This document shows, one piece after another, positions 46,243-53,951 of a stretch of 64,000 nt of DNA. Below the pieces are notes generated by a model that did not search any database, had not been told where the DNA came from, and saw nothing but the letters and a program-made list of their open reading frames with translations. Numbering within the stretch: the first letter of the stretch is position 1; every line of letters starts with the position of its first letter. Made by a program: the position numbers and the translations under genes. Source of the stretch: Ohtaekwangia sp966211525 (lineage in GTDB: Bacteria > Bacteroidota > Bacteroidia > Cytophagales > Cyclobacteriaceae); the NCBI GenBank assembly GCA_966211525.1, contig CBIHOZ010000005.1, forward strand, positions 1-64,000, given 5' to 3'.

Positions 46243-46809
46243 ATGACAGAAGCCGAGATACAACACGAGTACGCAATCCTGGAACGGGCCAAGCGGAATC
46301 CTAAGGCTTTCGGAGAGCTTTACGAAAAATACTTTGACCGCATTTTCAACTTCATTTACCGCCAAACCGATGACGAAGAGCTGACGGACGATCTTTGTTC
46401 GCAGACGTTTTTAAGTGTGCTTAAAAATATAGGGCGGTATGAATTTCGCGGAGTACCTTTCTCTGCCTGGCTATACAAAATTGCCAGCAATGAAGTGAAC
46501 AAACACTATCGCAAAAAGAAGAACGATAAAGTATTCAGCATTGAAGAAGTGCGTGTACGTGAATTGTTCGAGCAGGCAAATGACGGTTGGGACGATGAGA
46601 TTATGGAACAATTACTGCGGTACTTCAAAGAATTACCCACCGACATGCTGCAAGTATTGGAGCTTCGTTTTTTTGAAGACAAAGATTTTAAGGAAATTGC
46701 TTTCATTCTCGATATAACCGAGAGCGGAGCAAAGATGCGCACCTACAGGGCATTAGACCGATTACGAAAAAACTTTAACATACGCATTAAGTACGATGTC
46801 AAGGAATGA
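46243..46809 (+). CDS. ECF-type RNA polymerase sigma factor
   Basis: 188 residues from the ATG at 46243; a TTG four codons upstream is possible. Region 2 is clear at about 25-90 (FGELYEKYFDRIFNFIYRQT, FRGVPFSAWLYKIASNEVNK). Region 4 is at about 125-180 (LPTDMLQVLELRFFEDKDFK, ITESGAKMRTYRALDRLRKN). It directs RNA polymerase to alternative promoters. No FecR or zinc-finger anti-sigma gene lies beside it. Instead the next gene, overlapping by 14 bases, is a small membrane protein. Whether it serves the FecR of SusC/SusD locus 2, 27 kb away, cannot be told from sequence. Confidence 0.9.
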   Translation: MTEAEIQHEYAILERAKRNPKAFGELYEKYFDRIFNFIYRQTDDEELTDDLCSQTFLSVLKNIGRYEFRGVPFSAWLYKIASNEVNKHYRKKKNDKVFSIEEVRVRELFEQANDGWDDEIMEQLLRYFKELPTDMLQVLELRFFEDKDFKEIAFILDITESGAKMRTYRALDRLRKNFNIRIKYDVKE

Positions 46810-47104
46810 AATACGATTGAGGCGTACGATCAGTCCCGGGCAGATAGCACGGCACCGGAACTATAACAAGCTTATGGCAAGGCACTCGCGTTACATAAAA
46901 ATGAAACGCTCGATCATTGCTTTGGTATATGTACTGATTATTATACTGATGATACTGCTCTATATGCTGGTAAGACGTGCCGAGCATCAAAAACAATTGC
47001 AGAAGAACGGAAAGAATGTAGCCACAGTTATGAATCACAACGATAACTCGGGGTGCGAGCCGATCGACAACTATATATTTAAACAGAAAAAGGTCGCGAA
47101 GTAA
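46796..47104 (+). CDS. Small single-helix membrane protein, unrecognised
   Basis: 102 residues. A very basic N-terminal part (about 1-37; RLRRTISPGQIARHRNYNKL) precedes one strong membrane helix (about 39-60; SIIALVYVLIIILMILLYML) and a polar C-terminal tail with one cysteine. By charge the N-terminus should face the cytoplasm. The start overlaps the sigma factor gene by 14 bases and the stop lies inside the stem of the terminator, so the two genes form one unit. A role in controlling the sigma factor is inference; no zinc-binding His/Cys anti-sigma motif is present. Confidence 0.65.
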   Translation: MSRNEIRLRRTISPGQIARHRNYNKLMARHSRYIKMKRSIIALVYVLIIILMILLYMLVRRAEHQKQLQKNGKNVATVMNHNDNSGCEPIDNYIFKQKKVAK

Positions 47105-47125
47105 AATTACATTCGCGACCTTTTT
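47092..47125. terminator. Bidirectional intrinsic terminator
   Basis: GGTCGCGAA (47092-47100) pairs with TTCGCGACC (47112-47120), followed by TTTTT on the plus strand; five A's precede it and serve the convergent minus gene. Confidence 0.87.
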
Positions 47126-47134
47126 CCCTGATGT

Positions 47135-47797
47135 TTAGAATTTTCCAAACTTCAAAGTAACGTTGTAAGATAGATCACTCAGGTCACTGTCCGATAAACC
47201 TTTTCCATCACTACCAAACGCAGCACGGTAACTTACACCCGGGCTGAAACGCATCCACTTGAAAACATTTACCTCTACCTGTACACCCGGTTCCACTACC
47301 GTAAACCAGTTTTCATCGTGCGAGTTATCGCGGTCCCAATCATCAAAATCGTCATCATCATCCCAATCATCCCAGTCGTCCCAATCATGGCGATCATATT
47401 GAAGCGTAAACCCTGCACCTGAAAAGAGGCTGAACGTTACGTGAAAAACTTTATTTGAATTCAATACATACTCTGTTACCAAACCACATTGTCCATATTG
47501 ATACGTGAGATCAGCACCTGGTATAGCGCTATATTCTGCAGGCACTGCTACATCATTGGTAGATGCCGCACCACCTAACCCTATAAAGAAGCGCTGGTTC
47601 AGATATACTCCGCCATATACACCTGCGAGATTCGCATATTTACCACGTATACTTGTAAATTTATTGGTAAGCGCACCATACCCTGTTACACGCCCTCCGC
47701 TTTTAAAAACTGTTTGCACCTCATCCTGAGCATACGCGCAGCCAGCGATCAGCAGCAGGAATAATGTCATACTCGTAAGATTCTTTTTCATAACCAT
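47135..47797 (-). CDS. Outer-membrane beta-barrel-like protein with Asp/Trp-rich loop
   Basis: 220 residues from the ATG at 47797; an ATG two codons later is equally good, and a longer frame 16 codons upstream runs into the GC-rich leader. Signal peptide NLTSMTLFLLLIAGCAYAQ. The body has eight or so barrel-like strands (GVYGGVYLNQRFFIGLGGAA; VEVNVFKWMRFSPGVSYRAA) and ends YNVTLKFGKF. Between strands lies an extreme acidic stretch built from DWDD and DDD units (about 130-155). Function unknown. The acidic loop could bind cations or interact with the cell surface; this is speculation. Confidence 0.7.
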   Translation of the reverse strand: MVMKKNLTSMTLFLLLIAGCAYAQDEVQTVFKSGGRVTGYGALTNKFTSIRGKYANLAGVYGGVYLNQRFFIGLGGAASTNDVAVPAEYSAIPGADLTYQYGQCGLVTEYVLNSNKVFHVTFSLFSGAGFTLQYDRHDWDDWDDWDDDDDFDDWDRDNSHDENWFTVVEPGVQVEVNVFKWMRFSPGVSYRAAFGSDGKGLSDSDLSDLSYNVTLKFGKF

Positions 47798-47842
47798 TTT
47801 GTGTTTAATCGCCCTTATGACAATGCACCGGGGTGGTACCCC

Positions 47843-47853
47843 CATGCGGTTGG
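47843..47853 (-). promoter_or_regulatory. GC-rich block shared with the SusC locus 3 leader
   Basis: On the minus strand the block reads CCAACCGCAT. The same ten bases occur at 39308-39317, and in both cases the near edge lies 47 bases before the chosen start codon. Here it adjoins a short GGGG/CCCC palindrome (47830-47843). Confidence 0.35.
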
Positions 47854-47864
47854 GAGATTTTTTT

Positions 47865-48088
47865 TGAAGTAAGAAGTCAGAAGTAAGGAGTAAGAAGAGT
47901 CGCGAAGTCCGGAAGTCGGAAAGTCGGGAGGGTTAGATGTTAGGAAGCCGGAGGCAAATCTGGTAATGTCTCAATCTTCAAATCTTTCAATTTTCCAATC
48001 TTGATGTTCCAATCTTCCAATCTTCACATTCTCCCACCGCCTAATCTTTTAATTTTTCAATCTTCCAATTTTCAAACTAACTTCCAGA
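47865..48088. repeat. Purine-rich then pyrimidine-rich low-complexity repeat
   Basis: From 47865 to about 47956 the plus strand is made of degenerate units like AAGTAAGAAGTCGG. From about 47970 to 48088 it changes to units like CAATCTTCCAAT. The two halves are roughly complementary in character. This occupies most of the space before the peptidase gene and creates a false N-terminal extension of that frame. Confidence 0.8.
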
Positions 48089-48105
48089 AAAACTTAAAAC
48101 CACGT

Positions 48106-49695
48106 ATGCGAAGTCTTCTTCTAATTGTCTCAATTCTTATTGTCGGCAGTGCACAGGCGCAGAACCTGAAATCGGGTGGAGTATTAAAACCGGAGCAGGC
48201 CTTGATGGACATCCGTCATTATACCATTGCACTCGATGTTGATCCTGCACAGCAAAGTATAGATGGCTATGCCGAGATCGATCTTATTACGTCTCAACCT
48301 ACTGATGTTTTGTTATTCGACCTGGTACATTTGCTGACCGTTAAGAAAGTATGGATAAACAAAAAGGAGCAGCCCTTTACACAAGCTGATGATCTGATTC
48401 GCATTACACCTGCTACAGCAGTGGCCGCCGGAAAAGTTAAAGTAAAGATCGCGTATGGAGGCAAGCCTGGTATAGCAGAGCGCGCACCGTGGATCGGAGG
48501 GTTTCAATGGGCTAAAGATTCACTCGGCAATCCATGGGTAGCGATTACGTGTCAGAGTGAAGGCGCCAAGATATACTATCCGTGTAAAGACCATCCGAGC
48601 GATGAACCCAACGAAGGCGCAGACCTTATCATCACCGTACCCAAAGGACTATATGTAGCCGGTCCCGGCTTGCTCAAGAATGTTTCCACCAAAGGTAACA
48701 AGAGCACCTACCACTGGAAGACAAATTATACTATCAACAACTATAGTATACTCTTTAACATCGGCAAGTACGCTGTTGTCTCACGCGACTATGTTACAGT
48801 AAATGGAAATAAAGTACCGCTACAGATCTATATTCTGGAAGAACACAAGCATCGCGCGAAGCATCTGCTGGATATATTCGAACAGAGTGTACGTGTACAG
48901 GAAAAATATTTTGGTGAATATCCGTGGGTAAAAGAAAAGATCGCGATCTGCGAAACTCCACACCTCGGCATGGAGCATCAAACACTCAATGCGTACGGTA
49001 ACAAATTCCGGTATGCAAAAGCCGGTGGCAAAGATTTTGACTGGCTGTTACACCACGAACTCGGGCACGAATGGTGGGGCAACAAAGTTACCGGTATAGA
49101 TTGGGCAGACATGTGGATACAGGAAGGTATCTGTACCTTTGGCGATCATTTATATACCCGCGAGCTCGATGGCGAAGCAGCCTATAGAAAACGCATGCAG
49201 CAAACGGCACGCGCTACACAAAATCAAAAAGCTATTGTACAGGGAAAGAATCTCGACACCGATGTAGTATACCACGGCGATATTTATGGTAAAGGTGCTT
49301 TCTTCCTGCACACCATACGCTATGTAATTGGCGATGATATATTCTTTCCAACACTGAAGAAACTTGCTACCGATCCGCAGTATACTTACGATCACCTGGT
49401 GAGCACCAGTGATGTAGAGCAGTTGTTCAGCAAAGCTTCCGGACAAAATCTGAAACCTTACTTTGATCTGTTTCTGTATACCACGGATAAACTGGACATA
49501 CTCGTAAAGCAGACGTCTGATAATAAATACCAGATTCAACCGTTAAATTTTGACACAACGTTCCCTATCGATATACAAACTGATGCCGGAACAAAGCGTG
49601 TGACACTGAGTAAAGAAGGAATCACCATCAACAGCGCCACAACTCCGGTAATTGATCCGGAAGTATTTTACCTGAAGCGTGTGATCTATGAGTAA
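48106..49695 (+). CDS. M1-family metallopeptidase, secreted
   Basis: 530-codon frame from the ATG at 48106, which begins the signal peptide MRSLLLIVSILIVGSAQAQ; the open frame upstream is low-complexity repeat and not protein. An N-terminal M1-type beta domain is followed by the catalytic domain: the substrate-amine motif GMEHQT at 288-293, the zinc site HELGHEWW with His317, Glu318 and His321, and the third ligand Glu340 exactly 18 residues on (WIQEGICTFG). Expected activity is removal of N-terminal residues from peptides in the periplasm or outside the cell. It lacks the long C-terminal helical domain of large aminopeptidases, as many Bacteroidota members do. Confidence 0.9.
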   Translation: MRSLLLIVSILIVGSAQAQNLKSGGVLKPEQALMDIRHYTIALDVDPAQQSIDGYAEIDLITSQPTDVLLFDLVHLLTVKKVWINKKEQPFTQADDLIRITPATAVAAGKVKVKIAYGGKPGIAERAPWIGGFQWAKDSLGNPWVAITCQSEGAKIYYPCKDHPSDEPNEGADLIITVPKGLYVAGPGLLKNVSTKGNKSTYHWKTNYTINNYSILFNIGKYAVVSRDYVTVNGNKVPLQIYILEEHKHRAKHLLDIFEQSVRVQEKYFGEYPWVKEKIAICETPHLGMEHQTLNAYGNKFRYAKAGGKDFDWLLHHELGHEWWGNKVTGIDWADMWIQEGICTFGDHLYTRELDGEAAYRKRMQQTARATQNQKAIVQGKNLDTDVVYHGDIYGKGAFFLHTIRYVIGDDIFFPTLKKLATDPQYTYDHLVSTSDVEQLFSKASGQNLKPYFDLFLYTTDKLDILVKQTSDNKYQIQPLNFDTTFPIDIQTDAGTKRVTLSKEGITINSATTPVIDPEVFYLKRVIYE

Positions 49696-49759
49696 GATAG
49701 CGTTGATGCTATAGGTAATTTCATTGAGAGTTAAGAGTTAACGGCTTTGGCATTTCCCC

Positions 49760-49791
49760 CATCAAAGTCACCGGCCTCCGGGACTTTGATG
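49760..49791. terminator. Hairpin after the M1 peptidase gene
   Basis: CATCAAAGTC (49760-49769) pairs with GACTTTGATG (49782-49791), enclosing a nested CCGG-CCT-CCGG. No T run follows, so termination is likely but not certain. Confidence 0.5.
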
Positions 49792-49834
49792 ATTTAGCAG
49801 CAGAATCATTACTATAAAAACCATCTGTCCCTCT

Positions 49835-51559
49835 ATGACTTCACCAATCAACGTCAACACCACAGGAGCCGACAAAAACACATTCGATGCTATCGTGATC
49901 GGCTCCGGAATTTCCGGTGGATGGGCCGCCAAAGAATTATGCGAGCACGGCCTGAAGACATTGGTACTGGAACGCGGACGAAATATAGTGCACAACAAAG
50001 ACTACCCTACTGCCACCAAACATCCGTGGGAGTTTACGCATCGCGGAAGAGTAACGCAAGAGTATAGAGATGCCAACCCGCTCATCAGTAAAGCAGCAGG
50101 TTTCGGTGAAGACACACAACATTTTTTTATACAGGATAAAGATCATCCCTATATACAGGAAAAACCTTTCGACTGGATTCGCGGATACCAGGTAGGCGGT
50201 AAATCTATCATCTGGGGACGTGCGTGCCAGCGGTGGAGTAAACATGAATTTATAGCACCTGCCAAATTTGGTTACGGTATAGAGTGGCCGATCGGGTATA
50301 CTGATATAGCTCCGTGGTACTCACACGTAGAGAAGTTCATTGGTGTATGCGGCAACAACGATGGTATCGAAGCAATGCCCGATGGCGAGTTCCTTCCTCC
50401 GTTCGATTTCAATTGTGTTGAAGCACACGTTCAGAAAAGTATACAACAACACTATAAAGATCGCTTCCTGGTACAGGCGCGTTGGGCGCATATTACGCAA
50501 CCGCAGGATATACATCTGCAACAAGGCAGAGGTAAATGCCAGGCACGCAACCTGTGCATGCGCGGCTGCCCGTTTGGTGGATACTTCAGCTCTGTCTCAT
50601 CTACCTTACCGTGGGCACAGAAGACCGGTAATCTCACGATACGTCCGGATGCTGTCGTCCATTCTATACTCTATGACGAACAGAAAGGTAAAGCGAAGGG
50701 TGTTCGTATTATCGATGCCAATACACATGAAGCAACCGAGTATTTTGCCAAAGTAATTTTTGTCAATGCCTCTGCTCTAAACAGCAATCTTATACTGTTG
50801 AACTCAACCTCTGATCGTTTCCCTGCAGGACTTGGCAATGACAACGGGCTTCTTGGCAAATATATAGCGTTCCATAATTACCGTGCCTCGGTGAGTGCTG
50901 ACATTGATGGTTTTGACGACAAGTACTATTACGGTCGCAATCCAACCGAACCTATACTTGCCAACTATCGTAATCTCGGCAAACAGGACACCGACTATAT
51001 CGGAGGCTTTACCACATTCACGGGCGCATACCGTACCCGTGGTAAACAGGAAGCCGTAGATGCTGCGTGTGGTGCAGCGCTGAAAGATGCTGTAGCAAAC
51101 TCCGGCAACTGGCGAACCTATATGTATATGCAGGGTGAAACAATACCCAAAGAAACCAACCATGTACGACTGAGTGAAACCGAGAAAGATCAGTGGGGTA
51201 TACCATTGCTCGTAACATCGGTAGCGTATGATGATAACGATGAAAAGATGATCAAGGATTTTATTACGCAAAGCTCGGAAATGCTGGAGAAGGCAGGTTG
51301 TAAAAACATTGATCCATACGATACAAAACAGGCTCCGGGATTGGACATTCACGAGATGGGCGGTTGTCGTATGGGTAAAGATCCGAAGACATCACTGCTC
51401 AATGCCTGGAACCAGTTGCACGCCTGCAAGAATGTATTTGTAACCGATGGTGCCTGCATGACGAGCACCGGCAACCAGAGTCCATCGATTTTATACATGG
51501 CTTTAACGGCACGTGCCGCACGTTACGCGGTAGATGAACTAAAAAGACAAAACCTGTAG
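49835..51559 (+). CDS. GMC-family FAD-dependent oxidoreductase
   Basis: 574 residues. The N-terminal dinucleotide fold is AIVIGSGISGGWAAKELCE (about 19-38) with the second FAD contact at VLERGR. The GMC signatures follow: GGKSIIWGRACQRW (about 121-134) and, at the C-terminus, LDIHEMGGCRMG and TGNQSPSILYMALTAR, where His and Asn of the active-site pair lie. The cluster CQARNLCMRGCPFGGY is typical of the gluconate- and glucoside-dehydrogenase branch. Members oxidise sugar or alcohol hydroxyls. The small subunit (gluconate dehydrogenase subunit 3 type) often found upstream is not present here. No signal peptide is seen. Confidence 0.92.
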   Translation: MTSPINVNTTGADKNTFDAIVIGSGISGGWAAKELCEHGLKTLVLERGRNIVHNKDYPTATKHPWEFTHRGRVTQEYRDANPLISKAAGFGEDTQHFFIQDKDHPYIQEKPFDWIRGYQVGGKSIIWGRACQRWSKHEFIAPAKFGYGIEWPIGYTDIAPWYSHVEKFIGVCGNNDGIEAMPDGEFLPPFDFNCVEAHVQKSIQQHYKDRFLVQARWAHITQPQDIHLQQGRGKCQARNLCMRGCPFGGYFSSVSSTLPWAQKTGNLTIRPDAVVHSILYDEQKGKAKGVRIIDANTHEATEYFAKVIFVNASALNSNLILLNSTSDRFPAGLGNDNGLLGKYIAFHNYRASVSADIDGFDDKYYYGRNPTEPILANYRNLGKQDTDYIGGFTTFTGAYRTRGKQEAVDAACGAALKDAVANSGNWRTYMYMQGETIPKETNHVRLSETEKDQWGIPLLVTSVAYDDNDEKMIKDFITQSSEMLEKAGCKNIDPYDTKQAPGLDIHEMGGCRMGKDPKTSLLNAWNQLHACKNVFVTDGACMTSTGNQSPSILYMALTARAARYAVDELKRQNL

Positions 51560-51632
51560 TGGCAATGTCGCGTTCATACAATTTCATTATGTTGCTGAGT
51601 ATATATTTTGTGCTATAAATTGTAGACTGTAT

Positions 51633-51980
51633 ATGGTCGATCTTGAAACCGTACATAAACTGGCGTTATCTCTTCCCGACACCGATGAGCATGATCATTG
51701 GGGTCGTCCTTCCTATCGCGTGAAGAAGCGTATATTCCTCACGTTATGGCCCTCCGAAAAACGTGCCGTTGTAAAATTATCGCTGGTCGATCAGTCCGTA
51801 TTCTGCAAATACAACAATACTATATTTTACCCGGTAAAGGGTGCGTGGGGTAAACGCGGCTGGACTTGCATTGAACTGAAGCGTGTGCGCAAAGCGATGT
51901 TCGAAGATGCACTCAACTTATCGTGGCAGGAAACGGCTCCCAAAACAGCCAAGACCAAAAGTATATCTCCGGATACATAA
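51633..51980 (+). CDS. MmcQ/YjbR-family protein
   Basis: 115 residues with the YjbR pattern: an N-terminal helix (LETVHKLALSLPDTDEHDHW), GRPSYRVKKRIFLTLWP, then VKLSLVDQSVF and a C-terminal helix ending in a basic tail. The fold is a small alpha/beta domain; a DNA-binding role has been proposed for the family but is not proved. It lies alone between two metabolic genes on the same strand. Confidence 0.88.
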   Translation: MVDLETVHKLALSLPDTDEHDHWGRPSYRVKKRIFLTLWPSEKRAVVKLSLVDQSVFCKYNNTIFYPVKGAWGKRGWTCIELKRVRKAMFEDALNLSWQETAPKTAKTKSISPDT

Positions 51981-52028
51981 TATCTATACACCTCCCCATC
52001 AGTAATTACCGCTCTGCCCGAACGACTT

Positions 52029-52058
52029 TTGCCTGCTGAGTACTTTCTTCTATCTTCG
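52029..52058 (+). promoter_or_regulatory. Promoter of the acyl-CoA dehydrogenase gene
   Basis: TTG (52029-52031), a 19-base spacer, then TATCTTCG (52051-52058), one base off TAnnTTTG. It lies 21 bases before the chosen ATG, which supports that start over the upstream TTG frame. Confidence 0.5.
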
Positions 52059-52079
52059 TTTCTCAACAACGATACAGGC

Positions 52080-53435
52080 ATGTCGATATTCAAAAAGATA
52101 AAATCAACTGTAGGATTACTGCAGCAGCTCGATCTGGATCAGATCGGTAAACTTTCCGAGAAAGTAGATATTTCAAAAATGGTAAGCCTCGTCAGCAGCA
52201 TGAAAGGTGAAGACCTACAAAAGCTGATGAAGTATATGGAAGGCGGAAAGAAGAAACATGATTTTCCGGAGATAGACGGAGACTTCTACGATCTGCACCA
52301 ATGGCTTACGCCCGAAGAGCGTGCTATACAACTGAAGGTTCGTGCCTTTATGCAGGAGCACATCAAGCCTATAGCAAATGAATATTGGCTTAAGGATGAA
52401 TTTCCGCATCATATCATTCCGGAGATGGCGAAGCTGAATATCTGCGGACTTACATATCAAGGTTACGGTTGCCCGGGTATGTCAAGTTTACTCGAAGGTT
52501 TTCTCGCAATGGAAATGGCGCGCGTTGACTGCTCAACCTCCACGTTCTTCGGTGTACAAAGCGGACTTGCCATGGGAAGTATATATTACTGCGGCAGTGA
52601 AGAACAAAAACAACAATGGTTGCCACGCATGCAGAAGATGGAACTGATCGGAGCATTCGGGTTAACAGAGCCGGAAGTTGGCTCTGGTGCTGCTGGCGGA
52701 TTGACCTGTACCTGCAAGCGTGTAGGGGATACGTGGGTTCTTAATGGACAGAAGAAATGGATTGGCAATGCAACGTTCGCTGACCTGGTTGTAATCTGGG
52801 CGCGCGACCTTGATGATGGGAACGTGAAAGGTTTCATTGTAGAGAAAGGCACCAAAGGTTTTCAGGCTGACAAGATCAAAGGAAAGATGGCGTTGCGCAT
52901 TGTACAAAACGCGCTCATCACACTTACCAATTGTGAGGTACACGAAAGCAACCGCCTGCAAAACGCCACATCATTTAAAGACACAGCCAAGGTATTACGC
53001 ATGACGCGTGCCGGTGTAGCGTGGCAGGCTGTAGGCTGCGCGCGCGGTGCTTATGAAAGTGCACTGCGCTATACCAATGAACGCAGGCAGTTTGGAAGAA
53101 CCATCAGCAGTTTCCAGATGGTGCAGGATTTACTGGTAGAGATGTTGAGCAACCTTACAGCAATGCAAACCATGGTATGCAGGCTTTCGCAGTTACAGGA
53201 TGTTGGTAAGCTTACGGATGAACAGGCTTCACTGGCCAAGGTATTCTGTACGTTGCGTACACGTGATATCGTAAGCCACGCACGCGAATTGTTTGGAGGC
53301 AACGGTATATTGATCGAGTATGACATAGCACGTTTTGTTGCTGACTCAGAAGCGATCTATTCGTATGAAGGAACGAAAGAGATCAACACACTCATTGTTG
53401 GTCGCGCTATTACCGGACAAAGTGCATTTGTATAA
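52080..53435 (+). CDS. Acyl-CoA dehydrogenase family protein
   Basis: 451 residues from the ATG at 52080; a longer TTG frame would run through the promoter and is rejected. About 70 N-terminal residues form an unusual helical extension (IFKKIKSTVGLLQQLDLDQI). The standard three domains follow, with FGLTEPEVGSGAAGGLTCTC in the FAD region, WVLNGQKKWIGNATFADLVV, and the catalytic base Glu430 in YSYEGTKEINTLIVGRAITG. The placement of that Glu and the overall pattern resemble glutaryl-CoA dehydrogenases; the substrate is not certain. It introduces a double bond beside the CoA ester, with FAD as acceptor. Confidence 0.88.
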   Translation: MSIFKKIKSTVGLLQQLDLDQIGKLSEKVDISKMVSLVSSMKGEDLQKLMKYMEGGKKKHDFPEIDGDFYDLHQWLTPEERAIQLKVRAFMQEHIKPIANEYWLKDEFPHHIIPEMAKLNICGLTYQGYGCPGMSSLLEGFLAMEMARVDCSTSTFFGVQSGLAMGSIYYCGSEEQKQQWLPRMQKMELIGAFGLTEPEVGSGAAGGLTCTCKRVGDTWVLNGQKKWIGNATFADLVVIWARDLDDGNVKGFIVEKGTKGFQADKIKGKMALRIVQNALITLTNCEVHESNRLQNATSFKDTAKVLRMTRAGVAWQAVGCARGAYESALRYTNERRQFGRTISSFQMVQDLLVEMLSNLTAMQTMVCRLSQLQDVGKLTDEQASLAKVFCTLRTRDIVSHARELFGGNGILIEYDIARFVADSEAIYSYEGTKEINTLIVGRAITGQSAFV

Positions 53436-53462
53436 CATCACTTCGTTAACCTATATATAGTT

Positions 53463-53897
53463 ATGAAAATTATTTTAACCCTCTTCGTATTACTCATGAG
53501 TATAGCAACTACAACCCAGGCACAGACTGCCGAAGAAAAAGAAGTAGCAGCCGCTGTTGAAGCGCTGCGCAAAGCGATGGTCGATAGCGATAAAGCTGCA
53601 TTGGAGAAACTCGCTGCCAATGAACTGACATACGGACACTCCGCAGGTAAAATTGAAGACAAAGCTGCCTTTGTTGATAATCTTACTAACGGCAATTCTG
53701 ATTTTGTTACGATTGACCTTACCGATCAAACCATCAGCATGGTTGGGAATGTAGCATTGGTGCGTCACACACTCACTGCAAAAACAAATGATGGTGGTAA
53801 ACCAGGCAATGTAAAACTGGGTGTATTGATTGTATGGCAGAAACAGGGCGGCAGCTGGAAGATGATTGCACGGCAATCGTTCAAGTTCCCGCAGTAA
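53463..53897 (+). CDS. Secreted NTF2-like (DUF4440) protein
   Basis: 144 residues. Signal peptide MKIILTLFVLLMSIATTTQA, then a SnoaL/NTF2-like cone fold: helix EEKEVAAAVEALRKAMVDSD, AANELTYGHSAGKIEDKAAF, and the paired strands VALVRHTLTAK and VLIVWQKQGGSWKMIARQSF. Small proteins of this type bind ligands or act as simple enzymes, but nothing specific can be read here. It lies 27 bases after the dehydrogenase gene on the same strand. Confidence 0.85.
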   Translation: MKIILTLFVLLMSIATTTQAQTAEEKEVAAAVEALRKAMVDSDKAALEKLAANELTYGHSAGKIEDKAAFVDNLTNGNSDFVTIDLTDQTISMVGNVALVRHTLTAKTNDGGKPGNVKLGVLIVWQKQGGSWKMIARQSFKFPQ

Positions 53898-53907
53898 GTA
53901 TATATTT

Positions 53908-53951
53908 ACACGGAAGAAGGTATAGCAATTTGTTTATGCCTTCTTCTGTGT
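53908..53951. terminator. Hairpin between convergent genes
   Basis: ACACGGAAGAAGG (53908-53920) pairs with CCTTCTTCTGTGT (53939-53951) with one G-T wobble across 18 bases. The right arm lies inside the last codons of the DUF3999 gene. It probably serves both convergent genes. Confidence 0.55.

Noticed and set aside
46243..46809. Assigning this ECF sigma factor as the partner of the FecR at 17847-18845
   Set aside because: The genes are 27 kb apart and nothing in the sequence links them; only experiments could.
48001..48105. N-terminal extension of the M1 peptidase
   Set aside because: It is translated low-complexity repeat. The ATG at 48106 starts a clean signal peptide.
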